From Triops longicaudatus (taxonomy: Eukaryota; Arthropoda; Branchiopoda; Notostraca; Triopsidae): a stretch of 64,000 bases of DNA. The translations under genes were made by a program, and so were the position numbers. The stretch spans positions 62,001 through 126,000 of the forward strand of contig JAGQDJ010000097.1 of NCBI GenBank assembly GCA_022885665.1, in the 5' to 3' direction. Each line of letters begins with the position of its first letter. Position 1 is the first letter of the stretch. The notes below the pieces were generated by a model, which was given only the letters and a program-made list of their open reading frames with translations, was not told the DNA's origin and made no database searches. Below, one piece after another: positions 1 through 11,393 of this stretch.

Positions 1-256
1 AAAACAAGTAGTGATTTGTACTTAAAATGGAATATAAAGTGTACAAAAAACCTTGTGGCACAACGATAGAAGACCTATAACGGCGGCTTTCCTTTTACCC
101 TTGTTTTAATAGACTAGACATTCTGTCGGTGGCGTATCTAGAGTATGGCGAGCAGGACACGTGGTCTGGGCGCCATTTTCAGGGCAAGCAATTTTGTTTT
201 TCATGTTCATTACCCTAAATTTCTCTTTAAGTGAATGTTTGCTAAGCTTTCGGTTC

Positions 257-3200
257 CTAAGTGGCCTGGTTCGGCAGGGGCTTCAAGGAATAATTAGCAC
301 CTTTTGATTCTGGTTTTCTCCTTCCTGCTCCGAAAGGCCCGCTTATAAGTATCCGCGGCCGGAGACAAAGGGTTAAATTCGGCAGAGAGGGAGGGCTAAG
401 AAAAGAAGTTGCTCCAGTTCGTATAGCCTCAACTGAAGGAATGAAAAATTCCACGAAGAAAATAACCCTTCAAGTTAATTGACCCAGTGTTATGGTTTCA
501 ATACGAAAAAAAAAAGAAACAAAATATTGTAGTACGTAATGTCTATAGTTTACCACGTAAGCTAATGTTTTCACGGCGAAATGTAGAAATTTTATTCGAT
601 TCATTTCGTGTCATAAAAGCTTAGTCATGAAACAAACTAAAACGTAAGAACCCTGAATAGTGTCTTAGTATCTCATATGCATCCTAGACGGACCTTCCGG
701 CAGAAGCCGACATCTTATTCAACCATTGTATGTTAATTGTTTTCTGTATTTGGAGAAAAAAACTTACGGATAAACAGTGGTTTCATTTCTTAAATTTTCA
801 ATAAAAAAGTACCAAAACTTTTGCAGCACAATTTTTAATGCCATAGGCAACTCGTTAACACTGTTAATTAACTATGTGCTATTTCTTTAGTGTATAAACA
901 AATATTTGCCCCAAGTATGAAACTGCACTTGAAACTGCAAGATGTAACCAAAATTTTTTACAAAAACTTCACCAACGATATTACTAATTTCATACTCTTT
1001 AATAATTATTCGAATCAAATCTGTCAATCAGGGTGTTTGAAGCTCGTACAGCACGGCACATTTTTAATTTTTTTTTCATGAAAAACGACATATTTAAAAA
1101 TAGGTTACTACATTGTGTTAGCTTGTGATGATTCCTTTCGCTTCTGGGCAGGGAAAACAGAAAATTGATGATTTGGAGTTCTTAGCTTATCAACAACAAA
1201 ACTGACGGACGGACGAAAAGGTAATTAATTTTTAACTAATACTTTTACATTACCCGAAGAATCAAATGGAAATCAAACTCCCTATTTGAGTTTTCTTTTC
1301 ACCACAAAGTAAAACTCCTGTGAGGCGTAGACCGATTTTCGAAATTCAGTTAATTGACATATAGCAAGTTTTGATTCTGTTATTAGAATTTTGTTAACAA
1401 GAATTACATGAGATGGAGTAACTGACATGCAAAAACTTACTTTTAACATAATTTGGTATACTATATAATTTGATATACTATACCAACTATGAGAAACTAC
1501 CCCACGATATTTCCCAAGTAATTTGCCAATGTTGTGTACAAGAATGCTTTATGCATACATAATTTGCAGTGGTTGTTCTTAATTTGATATTTTCAACGGA
1601 AATTCGAGGTAGAAAAAGCAAAATCGCCATGTATGTGCGTTAGAGTTGGGAGGAGGGCGCCTTTTATTCATTTGCCCTGGGCGCCGTTGACCCTAGATCC
1701 GCCGCTGCATTCTGTTATGTGTTTACGTTTGTCTAAGACATTTAAGCGACCAACTGGATTTTTTAATGTTGCACTAAATTTTAGAAGTTTCAATATGGTT
1801 TCAGAAGATGGGTTAGTTACTCTAAGAAAAGCTACCTTTATTTAGTAAGCTGGCCAGGTTCTGGTAAGTGAGCTACTGTCCTTATTACGAAAATTACTTA
1901 ATTAAGAAACGAACGAAATTATTAAAAATACTGTACAGCCTACATGCGGACTTAGGTAGGCCGAATTTCAGAACAAAGAAGTGATTTCTGGTAAATGGCA
2001 CGTACGCCCGTGTTTTGCGCTACTGATTTTTACTTCCAGTCATGAGAAATCCACGTCGCTGCAGCGAGCTTTTTTTTTTAGCTGAGTACGATCATCTTTA
2101 CTTAGCGGAGGCGAAATGCTTAACGTCAGAAAACTATTATTTTTAATTGCTGTGTGCAATTACCCGTAAAGTAGATATCCGACAGGGAGTTGTCTCTGTA
2201 CTGGTTGTGCAGTGGTTGTTGCCGAGCCTCGGCAATAGGTCCGCCAGCACTAGGGCCGTCAGGGACGTTTTTCTTGTAGTAATTAATCCGGGCGTCACGG
2301 CTTTGATCTTCAGAGTCCTCAAGCACAAGTGATTCCGCTGACTGGGATTCCTCTACCCCTTTTCCATCGGCATCTGTCTCCGATTTGGCAGCTAGGGTAG
2401 TAGGTGGGTCAATTTTTGCTATTTCGTGGACCGATGTAGGAAGTAGGTTCACGAACTGTGGCTGACTGTCCACCTCATTTCCCACGTAATTCACGTTTTC
2501 TTTCTGCCCTCGGATGTTGATAGGCAGTCTATCTACGGTAGTTTCAGCGCCTTTGCCTATATGTGGAGTGAAAGAATACAAGTATGAGTTACCAGCAGTT
2601 CGTTCACTCGAGACTTCCGACTGCTTAGCAAGTAATGACTAGTACAAGAAAGCTAATTACTAACAACTCATGTCCTACTTAATGGTTCTACTGGAATCCT
2701 TTGCCTTAGTGGAGGAACACGGATGTAGTTGTGATCGGAATTGGGTGGAGCCTCACGTCCGTAATAGCGTGGATCCGACGGGGTAAAGGCAAAAAGGACC
2801 GGTCGGCCATGAACTTGCTTCGGAACAATCTCAGCTTGCATTGCACTCAGGCCCACATTTTCCAACGGTGACGAGTGGTGGTAGATAGACGCTAATTCGT
2901 CTAGCACAAAATCTTCCGGCTCTTCATCTACGGAAACAAGAATAAGAACTCGTTAGAAAAGGATAAATAAACAGTAGCTGGTATGTAGGCTTATTTCATA
3001 GTGAACTTCACAGTGACGCCATTAGAGGTGCCACTTGAACGGTTACCATGCTAGCTTTGCGTTGTTTTCATTCAAATGGTTCAGCATACTTCACGTTAGT
3101 ACTCTGTTTAAGGAAGCTTTATGTGAAGCAAAGTAAATTGTTTAAGGAGAGTAAGTAACTATAGTATTATCACTATGACAAAGATTCGGAGACAATTCGC

Positions 3201-4024
3201 TATGACAAATTTATATGAAGTCTATTTCGAACTACCGGTGAGATTTTGAAGTCCTGCTCAATGTGCGTCCAATCCTATGTTATTAAGAAATATACACCTC
3301 CTTCAAACAACAAATCGAGTTATTTTTTACAGAGAATATCTAGCTGTGATCATGAAGTGCAGGTGGGTGTCTTATTTCCGTAGAGAAACTTCATTATTCA
3401 TGCAAGGCTACTAAAACTAGTCTACTACTAAAAGTAGTCAACAGTAGATCTCAGCACACGTGATCTACCTCTATCTACGATGTAAGGGCACGATTGTCTC
3501 TCAAGAAATCGATTCTAGTTTGGTACATTTCAGCCGTGAGATGACCTCCAACGCTTAGACGGGCACGGCAAGCAAATCATGAGGATATCCGGCATGTTGG
3601 TAAATGTCTTTTTCAAGCGTAAACTCCATATCGATCTTAATTAATTCAGTAAAGGTAACATTTTAGCTGTAACAGGATCTAAAATATATTGAAGACTGGA
3701 AGGTGTAACTAATATTCCAAAGCATAGTAGAACTGTCAGCACATTTTGAGTTTAGGAAGAAACGGTTGTCAGTATATTCCAGACAGTCTTTAGTCTTTAG
3801 GTGTGGACATTGCAGCATTAGTTGCAACGTTCTTAGTAATACAGGAAAACCGATACCACTAATACTTAAATTGTGTACAGTGATTACGAAGTAGCAGAAG
3901 AAACGGGTCGAGGAATGGTCGCATGTGTACCTCGATAACGTTGGCGCACGGCGAAAGACACGGCCAGCTGCTCATATATAATGAGGACGCAGACCAACAC
4001 ACTTGCCCTATTCACTTTAAGCAT
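257..4024 (-). CDS. Candidate secreted protein of unknown function (four exons)
   Basis: I do not recognise this protein. The proposed exons are 4024-3931, 2927-2679, 2556-2164 and 432-257, giving 303 residues. All three joins have GT and AG sites and matching phases (each leaves one base to be completed). Exon 1 starts with ATG and encodes a signal-peptide-like N-terminus: a basic start, a hydrophobic stretch at about residues 9-25, then a polar segment RQRYR. The rest is hydrophilic, rich in Pro, Glu, Asp, Ser and Tyr, and has only one Cys (about residue 268), so it is probably disordered. Basic pairs at about 209-210 (KK) and 283-285 (RRK) could be processing sites, but no clear amidated peptide is visible. 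Exon 3 could instead run to a stop at 2126 if its donor (GTAATT at 2163) is not used. Exons 2 and 3 are the firmest; exons 1 and 4 rest on phase, splice sites and, for exon 4, higher GC. Confidence 0.5.
442..2163. other. Putative last intron of the secreted-protein gene
   Basis: AT-rich sequence with no convincing exon on either strand. A short segment around 1650-1715 reads like the end of an old transposon copy (a run containing CTAGATCCGCCGCTG), but no boundaries are visible. Confidence 0.4.
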
Positions 4025-4078
4025 TACTATGGCTTTCAGCTTGAAGAGAAATGGGGATATTGTGTAGCGAAACAAAAC

Positions 4079-4396
4079 CTATCCCACCACGAAAGTCGTT
4101 TTCACTTGTTTATTGTCTACATGACCACAATCAGGAACCGGAAATCCGAAGGCAGCGGTTCCAAGTTGAACGTTGCAAATCTGCAAGTCCTCCGCTGTCG
4201 TCACTACTAGGCGGTAGGGATTGCAAGATTTAGCTTTAAAATTCCCGATCACACCTTTTTTTGCTGCGTTTACACCCGAGAAAGCTGCCCCGGATTCTGT
4301 ACGTGCTATAGCTCCACAACAAGGCACGACGGCGAACTGTGGGTGACGTTCTTGGCGCTCTTTCCAATCGATACAAGCTTCTGAACATACGGACAC
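4079..4396 (-). CDS. Unassigned cysteine-containing open frame
   Basis: This frame lies just upstream of the secreted-protein gene on the same strand and ends at a TAG. Its product looks protein-like: Ala, Gly and Val rich, with seven or so cysteines spread as single residues and one CC pair. It has no ATG of its own; the frame is open back to about 4430, so it would have to be an internal or last exon. A second, overlapping ATG-started frame (4767-4306, another phase) has a hydrophobic segment near its start. I cannot choose between them or join them convincingly, and both may be chance. Confidence 0.2.
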   Translation of the reverse strand: MSVCSEACIDWKERQERHPQFAVVPCCGAIARTESGAAFSGVNAAKKGVIGNFKAKSCNPYRLVVTTAEDLQICNVQLGTAAFGFPVPDCGHVDNKQVKTTFVVG

Positions 4397-5541
4397 AGGC
4401 GCAAGGGCACTTTCCCTAGCCTGATGTATTTGTTGGATGTGTAGTTAGTCGCCTTTTGAGTTGAACGCGGACTTGCTACAAAAACGACACCCACGCAATG
4501 CGGGATGGAAGGGGCGGAGCTTCGGCGACAGCAGATGGAGATTGGGAAACCTCGCGGTTCTGTTAAACGAAAAGAGGCACCGGACGTGGTTCTCCGCTGT
4601 GATAGGATAGGGAAGCGAAAATGAAAATACAGTCTATAGAAGGCTAATAAAGGAGGAATGAAAGCGGTGGGATGAGTGCAGAGAAAGATGAAAAGAAATA
4701 TCATTGAAAGCGGGCAGGGATTAACAGGTGGCAGGTGGTCACAAATATAGAGCTTAGCTGTATACATGACCAGATACTAGCAGAATGCGGGTGCAGTGCG
4801 AATCATACATGGTTGACTCACCAAATTTTCCGTCTTGTGGACTTCAAATAAAGAATTACTTTCTTGCGAAACTCAACGTATAAGTCCTTTTTTATTGTCT
4901 GAGACCGTCCAATTGCAATAGCTGTAATGAAGGCGCACAAAGTGCACTAAGAGCAATAAAAACAACGACTGTAATGTGCATACTACAGCTATCATCGGTA
5001 TGAAAAAATCGAAGCACCGCTAAGTAAACACAAGCTTCACTTAAGAATTGCTTGAAAAATGCTTAGTTGGGGGAATAAAACACTTTCTTTGATAAGTTGA
5101 CTAAAAGAATTGATTTCCTAAAACGCTGTTGGCCTTCACAAACTGTACGCAAACAGGATTGAAGAGCAGTAGAGCTTTAACACAAATGAGCTCAAAATTA
5201 GTCACCAATTAGGGCTCAGTAATTTAGTACGAACCGTCCGTAGCTAGGTGCGAAAGAAATTAAATTGGTAGCAGAATTCCTACCAAAATTTCTGCCATCA
5301 CTGCAAATCTCGAGGGTTAGTGTCGAAAATCTGTTGTCAGCAAATTCCGCAGTTTTATATTTTGAGAAGGAAACTTGGTACATAAATAAGCAAACGATAT
5401 TTTCGACGATAATCGAGTTAAAGCTATTCTACAAGTAGTTTCCTATCGAAAGTTGTGGCGGAAAACCGAAAGTCCAAATTGTTAGGCAAGTAACTGCTCG
5501 CAAGGTGATCAGAAGCTGTTGTGTCTGTATTTCATAAGTCT
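4397..5541. other. Intergenic, left of Cdk9
   Basis: Apart from the overlapping minus-strand frame reaching 4767, I see no gene, repeat or RNA here. The sequence is AT-rich and unstructured. Confidence 0.5.
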
Positions 5542-5547
5542 TTTATT
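5542..5547 (-). terminator. Cdk9 polyadenylation signal
   Basis: TTTATT on the plus strand is AATAAA on the minus strand, about 45 bases after the Cdk9 stop codon, the expected place for its 3' end signal. Confidence 0.6.
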
Positions 5548-5591
5548 CAAAAAAGGGGAGAAAATAGAAACTTATACAATAGTGTAAGGGC

Positions 5592-7084
5592 CTAGAAAAC
5601 CCGATCTTGATAGGAGCTTTCAGCCGCCGAGGGAGGTTTAGGAGGCATTCCTGGATGAGGGTGGGGTTGGGCTCTTCCTGCACGCCGGGGTGGGGCCAGA
5701 AACTCGAACATGCTTTGGTTATGCTGAGCCAACATTTTGGAAAGCTCACATGGCATAGGATCTGTCCAAAAGAAGTCATGATTCAGGGCCGAGTCTGCAT
5801 CGATCCTTTTGGAAGGGTCGAGAGTGAGTAGCTTGTCCAGTAAGTCGCACGCATAGGGGTCTTTCACGTAAGGCTTCAAACGCTCTTTGACTTTGCGTTT
5901 CTGACCTTTCGGCAAATCCATTTTGGTAAACAAATCTAATTTGTCCACCTCGGGCCACACTTCGGTCGTGATGGAGCCACAAAGTTGGCAAATCAACGTT
6001 AACTGGTGTTGCTCGGTATTCCCCTACAGATAGAAATGTTGTTATTAAAAGCAGTTTCAGGAAAGGCCTTCTTTGCACGTACTTGCATAATAGGACTCCT
6101 GGTCCACATTTCAGCCATTATGCAGCCAGCTCCCCACATATCAACAGGAGGGCCGTAGTTTCGTTCGCCTAAGAGTAATTCGGGTGGACGGTACCATAAT
6201 GTGACTACACGGTTGGTATAACGATTGGGAGCACCATTTTTATTGATAGAAAAGGCTCGGGCTAAACCAAAATCTGCTAGTTTGAGAACGCCTTGTTTGG
6301 TAATCAGTACATTGGCAGCTTTCATATCTCTGTGAATAATCTGAAATCAAACGCAATACAATAATTATGGATAATAAATAGATTTGACTATTTCATTCTT
6401 CGACATTAGATTGCTTATTGAACATTACCTTGTTGCTATGAATAAAGTAGAGGCCATTTAGAAGCTGTTGCATGACTTTTTTAATTTCACCTAAGCTAAA
6501 TTTGACATTCGCGTTTGACAAGAGTCCGGCCAAGTCGTGTTCGCAGAAATCAAAAACCAAGTAAAACGTCGATTTGAAACGGTTTAACTGGTTGGCTGTA
6601 AGAAAATATTGTATAAATTTAAGTAATGTTGAAATTTGTTGTTAAAATTTAGTTACCTTTTGTTCTGCAGATCTCAATCAAATTTACAACGTTCTCATGT
6701 TTCAGGAGTTGTAAGATTCTGATTTCTCTCAAAGCAGTAATAGGAAACTACGGGATAAAGTTAAATTCTGAAAACAATACAAACTTGACAATATTTACGC
6801 CTTCTTTCTCGTTCTCCATGAGGACTTTCTTAAGAGCAACTACTTTTTTGTCTTTCTTGTGCCGAGCTTTGAAGACCTCTCTAGATCAAGAATTTAGCTA
6901 GTTTATCTTTATACTACAGTTTTAATAAAAAAAAAAAAACAATGACAAAAACCTACCCGAAAGTCCCTTGACCAATCTTTGCAAGTTTTTCATATTTGCC
7001 AACTTCATCGCAGAATGGAAACTCTAATTCCTCGAAGAACTTCTCCTTGTCCTGTTTAGAGTTCACAGAAGCAGTGGAAGACAT
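5592..7084 (-). CDS. Cdk9: Cyclin-dependent kinase 9 (P-TEFb catalytic subunit)
   Basis: Nuclear kinase that pairs with cyclin T and phosphorylates the RNA polymerase II tail and pausing factors, releasing paused polymerase. Exons are 7084-6957, 6880-6799, 6747-6657, 6595-6429, 6340-6083 and 6023-5592; every join is GT-AG and in phase. The product is 385 residues (human CDK9 is 372). Visible: glycine loop GQGTFGEV at 38-45, catalytic lysine K60 in VALKK, the defining PITALRE helix at 72-78, HRD with Asp161, DFG at 179-181, activation-loop Thr203 in [12 protein letters not shown], and a proline-rich tail ending in RVF as in the family. The start is the first ATG in frame. Nothing is missing; this looks a normal, functional gene. 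Confidence 0.97.
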
Positions 7085-8639
7085 AATGAAAACGAATTTA
7101 GATTAGCACGTAAAATTTTCCCTTGACATTTCAGTTTACGAGAATTACAAGAATGCTAACTGTAGGCATTGAACAAGGATATTTAAAAGAAGGTTAAGGC
7201 GTCCCGTAGCGGGAAACACAGATGGCGTTAAATTGTGACATCGTGGAAATGCGCGCAATTTTCGAACCGATCGTATTAATGAGAACAGACATCACTTGAC
7301 AACAAACAAGTTTCCACTCAAAATCATGTTCTGCGGCATACGGTCTACTTTTCTTTCTATTGCTTGCACTCGCAAATTTATTTCCTACATTTTTCTCGTT
7401 TTTAACGTTTCTTACCAACAGTACGTTTCGCGACACGAAATTTCATTGTTAGTACATGGAAAATACATGACGAAGATTGTGAGTTTGTAAAATGTACATA
7501 ATTCTGCGAAAAATACAAATGAATTGCGGGATTTGTGATGTCATAAAATCAACTTTCAAGTCAGAATATAACATTTACGATGACAGTCAATCGCTTTTGT
7601 GGCCTTCATGCTGATTGGCTGTAGTGTAGTGACGCACCGTCTAGAAATTCAAGCGCTAGCGATAACGACGGCCTAACCCTTCTTTTAATAACCTTGGTTA
7701 CTGAAGACTCATGAGCATGGTTGCACGTATTCCCCGTGATGATACAACTTGCGAGCAATTGCCCTTCTGCGAAATGAAGAACTGCAATCTTGTTAACGGG
7801 CGAAATATCGAGAAATCTTAAAAAATACTGTGGTTGGCAAGTCACAAACATCTCGTTAGCATTCTAGCAAATTTCACTAGGCTCTTAAATTAAATTAATC
7901 TTTGATATCTTTAGGTCAGTAGCTACTAAAAAGGCAAGCCGGGAAAGGCTACGCAAGTAGCCTATCTATGACAATAGAGACTCGGGTTAAAAGTAACGTG
8001 ACGCGAAAGTAACAAAAGGCTTCTTGTGGCTGTAAATAATCATCGTCATGTCGCATTGCGTTGAGCCTGTTAAAAAAAATCTGCGTGTGAAAGGATTGAG
8101 AATTAATCGAAATATTTGTGTTGGATAATGAAGGTTTTCTTATATTCGATTTTGGGTAATGGAAGAAAACTATCAGGAAGCCGTGCTCTAGGATGTCATT
8201 GGTAAGCTAGCGCAGTGATTTTAGCTTGCATTTCTGAACAATGTATGCGCCGTAGCTTAAACAATTATCAGCTACACTCGTTTAATCCAAGCACAATTTT
8301 TAATATATTCAAATTTTCTGGCGCTCGATTCTCGAGCTACAGGTAAACTGGTAATTCACCTGTCGATTAATTGAAAAATCATGCAAAACTGATCAAGCCA
8401 CTTGGAGATGTCATGGAAGCAGGTACGTTTTGCAACAAGTTTCTGAAAAGTGTCGTCGGGGTACTTATCCATTATACGGCCCGTAAAATTACTGCTTTAT
8501 GACAGTCGTCTTTTATTAAGCGGTTGAAAATAAAATACTTTTGGTCACAGTTGTAGCTTATGTGAATGTTCAGTACCAAGGGTAATTTGAAAAGATAGAT
8601 GCTCCATTGATGCGTCATTGTGAAAGCCATAATAGAAAG
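7085..8639. other. Intergenic, upstream of Cdk9
   Basis: Contains the Cdk9 promoter by position, but I see no TATA box or other clear element. No coding region or repeat recognised. Confidence 0.5.
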
Positions 8640-8850
8640 ACAGCACTTTGTGTCATGCTAATCGGACCAACATTGAAGCAACAAGCATCCAAGCAAATAC
8701 GGTTTTCAAAGTTACCTATCAAGCTCTGTCCATTTCCCCACGTTATAACTTATGGGCTTCTGCACTAAAGCCTGGAGGGGAGCGCGTCGGGATCAGGGAG
8801 GACGTATCTCACCATAAAATGGGGCAGAAAACGCAACTCAGAAACTAAAA
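8640..8850 (+). repeat. Dispersed repeat family, copy 1 (partial)
   Basis: This segment aligns by eye with the stretch around 47200-47390 and, in reverse, 38000-38150. Shared blocks include GGGGAGCGCGTCGG followed by TCAG and GAGGA, and a block close to GAAAACGCAACTCA. The copy is diverged and edges are approximate. No protein is encoded. It is probably a non-autonomous transposable element, but no terminal repeats or target-site duplications are visible. Confidence 0.55.
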
Positions 8851-9057
8851 CTCCCACAGCAGCGGGGTAAGCTTATTAATTTAATATCTTAAATAATCCG
8901 TCCTGAGCATTTATCCAAGAGTAGTTTTATGCTGTTCGGGTACTTGCAGTGTTTGATTTTTAGCATGTCTTTACCATGCTGACTAGACGCTAGAGAGTCA
9001 CTGTTAACTGAATATTGTTGTTAGTTATTAGTACAGAAATAAAGAAGATTTTGTTAC

Positions 9058-9379
9058 ATAAAATGTATTCGCTCCAACACTTGATAGAAAAATAGTTTTG
9101 TTAGCAAATGTTAGCATAAAATGTATTCGCTCCTGGTATGACTTCATGTGCATGCCCTCAGTTACAACGTGGCCTCGAGGGCAGGTATACCCGGTGAGAG
9201 GTTAGGTAAGGTCAGACGAGAGGAGAGAGAGAGTCGTGTGTCAGTAGTAGTAGAGTCACCACCGTGAGCCTTGTACATCCACCCGCATTGAGCTCAATAC
9301 ACGTAACCTTAGTACCGGATTTAAGATTAAAAGCCATGCCAGCTCCAACACTTGTTAGAAAAATAGTTTTGTTAGCAAT
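9058..9379. repeat. 58-bp tandem duplication split by an LTR insertion
   Basis: ATAAAATGTATTCGCTCC occurs at 9058 and again 58 bases later at 9116. The following 36 bases (9071-9106) recur at 9342-9377 with one mismatch. The second unit is therefore interrupted by 9134-9341. Confidence 0.8.
9134..9341. mobile_element. Solo LTR (208 bp)
   Basis: The insertion starts TGGTATG and ends CATGCCA, a TG...CA element with near-matching inverted ends. It is flanked by the five-base direct repeat GCTCC (9129-9133 and 9342-9346). Removing it and one GCTCC restores the second unit of the tandem duplication, which shows directly that it is an insertion. No internal retrotransposon genes are present, so it is best read as a solo LTR left by recombination. 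Family and orientation cannot be told. Confidence 0.7.
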
Positions 9380-10039
9380 CCATTCACTACTAGTCTTTTG
9401 AACTTGCAAAACGTACTAATGTCTTCTTCATCTTTTGAAAAATAATGACTTCCTACACCCCGATTTTCTATTGTTGTGACGATCTTAGGCAAAAGAAGTG
9501 TTATGATATTGTCACGCCAATATTTGTCGATTGTTTTGTTTAAACGTAGTTTCCCTTTCTGTCCCACCGCACCTTTGGTTTCTGGACTAATGACAGTCAT
9601 TTCTCCGAAACCAAAGGGACTACGTTGATTTCGTTTGGGTGTTGGAAGGAGCTATAAAAAGGGAGAGTGACAGGGAAGCTGGGAAGGAGAAGCTAAAAAG
9701 AGAGAGTGGAGTTTGTATATGGGTGGAAAAATACAGATACCGTTGGCTACCTAAGTCTCAGTCTTTTTGTTTCCACGCCAGATCAGGGCCCCGTGAAAAA
9801 CCACGTCAGTGTAAAATTCAACCAAGTGTTGGTTAGTGACGTGACAATATCGTTTATTTGCCTTCTGTGGCATTTTATTTGCCATTTTCCCGAGTAAAAC
9901 TGTCAAAACACAAAATAAGGTCTAGCAGCACAAACGCCCGTAAGCCGCACATTTCACGCTGTTCACCCATTTGACGCACGTTTTTCATAGCGGGAACATG
10001 CCACAAGTTTGTAAATAAATAACTCTGGGGCAGCTCTTC

Positions 10040-10077
10040 AAAAAAAAAAAAAAAAAAAAAAAAAAAACACACACACA
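10040..10077. repeat. Poly-A tract followed by (CA)n
   Basis: Twenty-eight A residues (10040-10067) run into five CA units. It lies 20 bases before the long palindrome and could be a relic of a retroposed tail. Confidence 0.8.
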
Positions 10078-10096
10078 AAATTCCCAGTCCTTAAAC

Positions 10097-10154
10097 TAAT
10101 GTTTATTATAAGATTTCACCGAAAGATTTCGGTGAAATCTTATAATAAACATTA
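10097..10154. repeat. 58-bp near-perfect palindrome
   Basis: Two 28-base arms are exact reverse complements separated by the two bases GA. Each arm holds a polyadenylation-type hexamer reading outwards on its own strand: AATAAA at 10144-10149 on plus, and TTTATT at 10102-10107 for minus. It could be a foldback element, a two-way 3' end signal or an assembly fold-over. Confidence 0.9.
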
Positions 10155-11393
10155 ACTCAATACACGTTTTTCATGATCATTGCTCTTTAACGAAAGACAA
10201 CTTTTCTGCCGAAAGCGCAGTCTTTGTCGGTTTAATTTTCCGCGAAAGGAACATGATCTATCGATTAAAATATATCTAAAACACCCTTTACCAAATATTC
10301 CTTCCATTCAACTCGGATTCAAATGTTATGTTCAGGAGAATGTTATTTATTTTTGTCCGGATTGCTTCCATGATTTTCCTTGCTTGTAAGGAGCTTTAGG
10401 TGGTCGCAATAGATCAAATGTGAACGATATGTTAATGCGGTTGACGAACGGTCAAAAGTTTTTTACTTGGTTAAATTAGTTTGTTTGAACCGAATAACAG
10501 ATGCCGGCCCTGAAATGCAATAATTACGCACATAAGCACAGAACTCGGCGATACTTGACTCGTAATTGCTTGAATTCTGTACATGATTTCAGTCCCATCA
10601 TGGCATTATTTTTACACATGTTACTTGTCTCGAGCGTTTATAGAAAACACGTTCTGCAACTGCGGAACAGTACACATAAGAAAAAAATGGTATGATGCAT
10701 CGTGCACAATAAATTATTTTCGCCAAAATTAATGTAGTTTTAATCCGTATTTTCTCCAACTTGCTTCTTCCTGACGATATTCGTCAGCCCACATTTACGT
10801 ACCGAGAATAGGAAAATCTTGGAGTGTTTCAATTTTAAGGGGGGATAAGAAACTAAACAAGACCTAACATGGTGACGTTCAAGTTGCGAAGACACGAACG
10901 ATTAATTACTATCGTAATATCATCGTAGAGTAAAATACAGACGTAATGCAGGGAATGTTAAGCCTTCATTTGCAACATTGGCTATGTTTCTTGTGTCTTC
11001 CCTTCTTAATAGGAAAGTGCCAAGTCTGCCTTAAGAGGCGTTTTTCAATTATTAGCGGCTGTTGCAGTAACCGTTAGTGCACTGGAGACTCCTTGGTGAA
11101 CATGGCTACGTCGGAAAATAAATAATGAACAGATCTGTCTACATCTCATAATGAAAGGACACTCTATAATGAAACTGTAATGAAATTTAATTACAGTCTG
11201 TAGTTTGATTTTCTTTAAGTAGCTTTGAATTTTCGCTTTTCCTTTGTCGATGCGAAATTAACTATAGTTTTCGATCAAGTAATTATACATTACCATCGTT
11301 TTAAACACATACTGTAGATTATATATTTCGTCCTAAAGTTGAATTCCTCTTATACACATATTCCTTTAACTTTGCATGCTTATGAATTCTTCA
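10155..11393. other. Intergenic, downstream of Tbh
   Basis: AT-rich, no gene or repeat recognised. No AATAAA is obvious right after the Tbh stop, so its 3' end is not placed. Confidence 0.4.
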
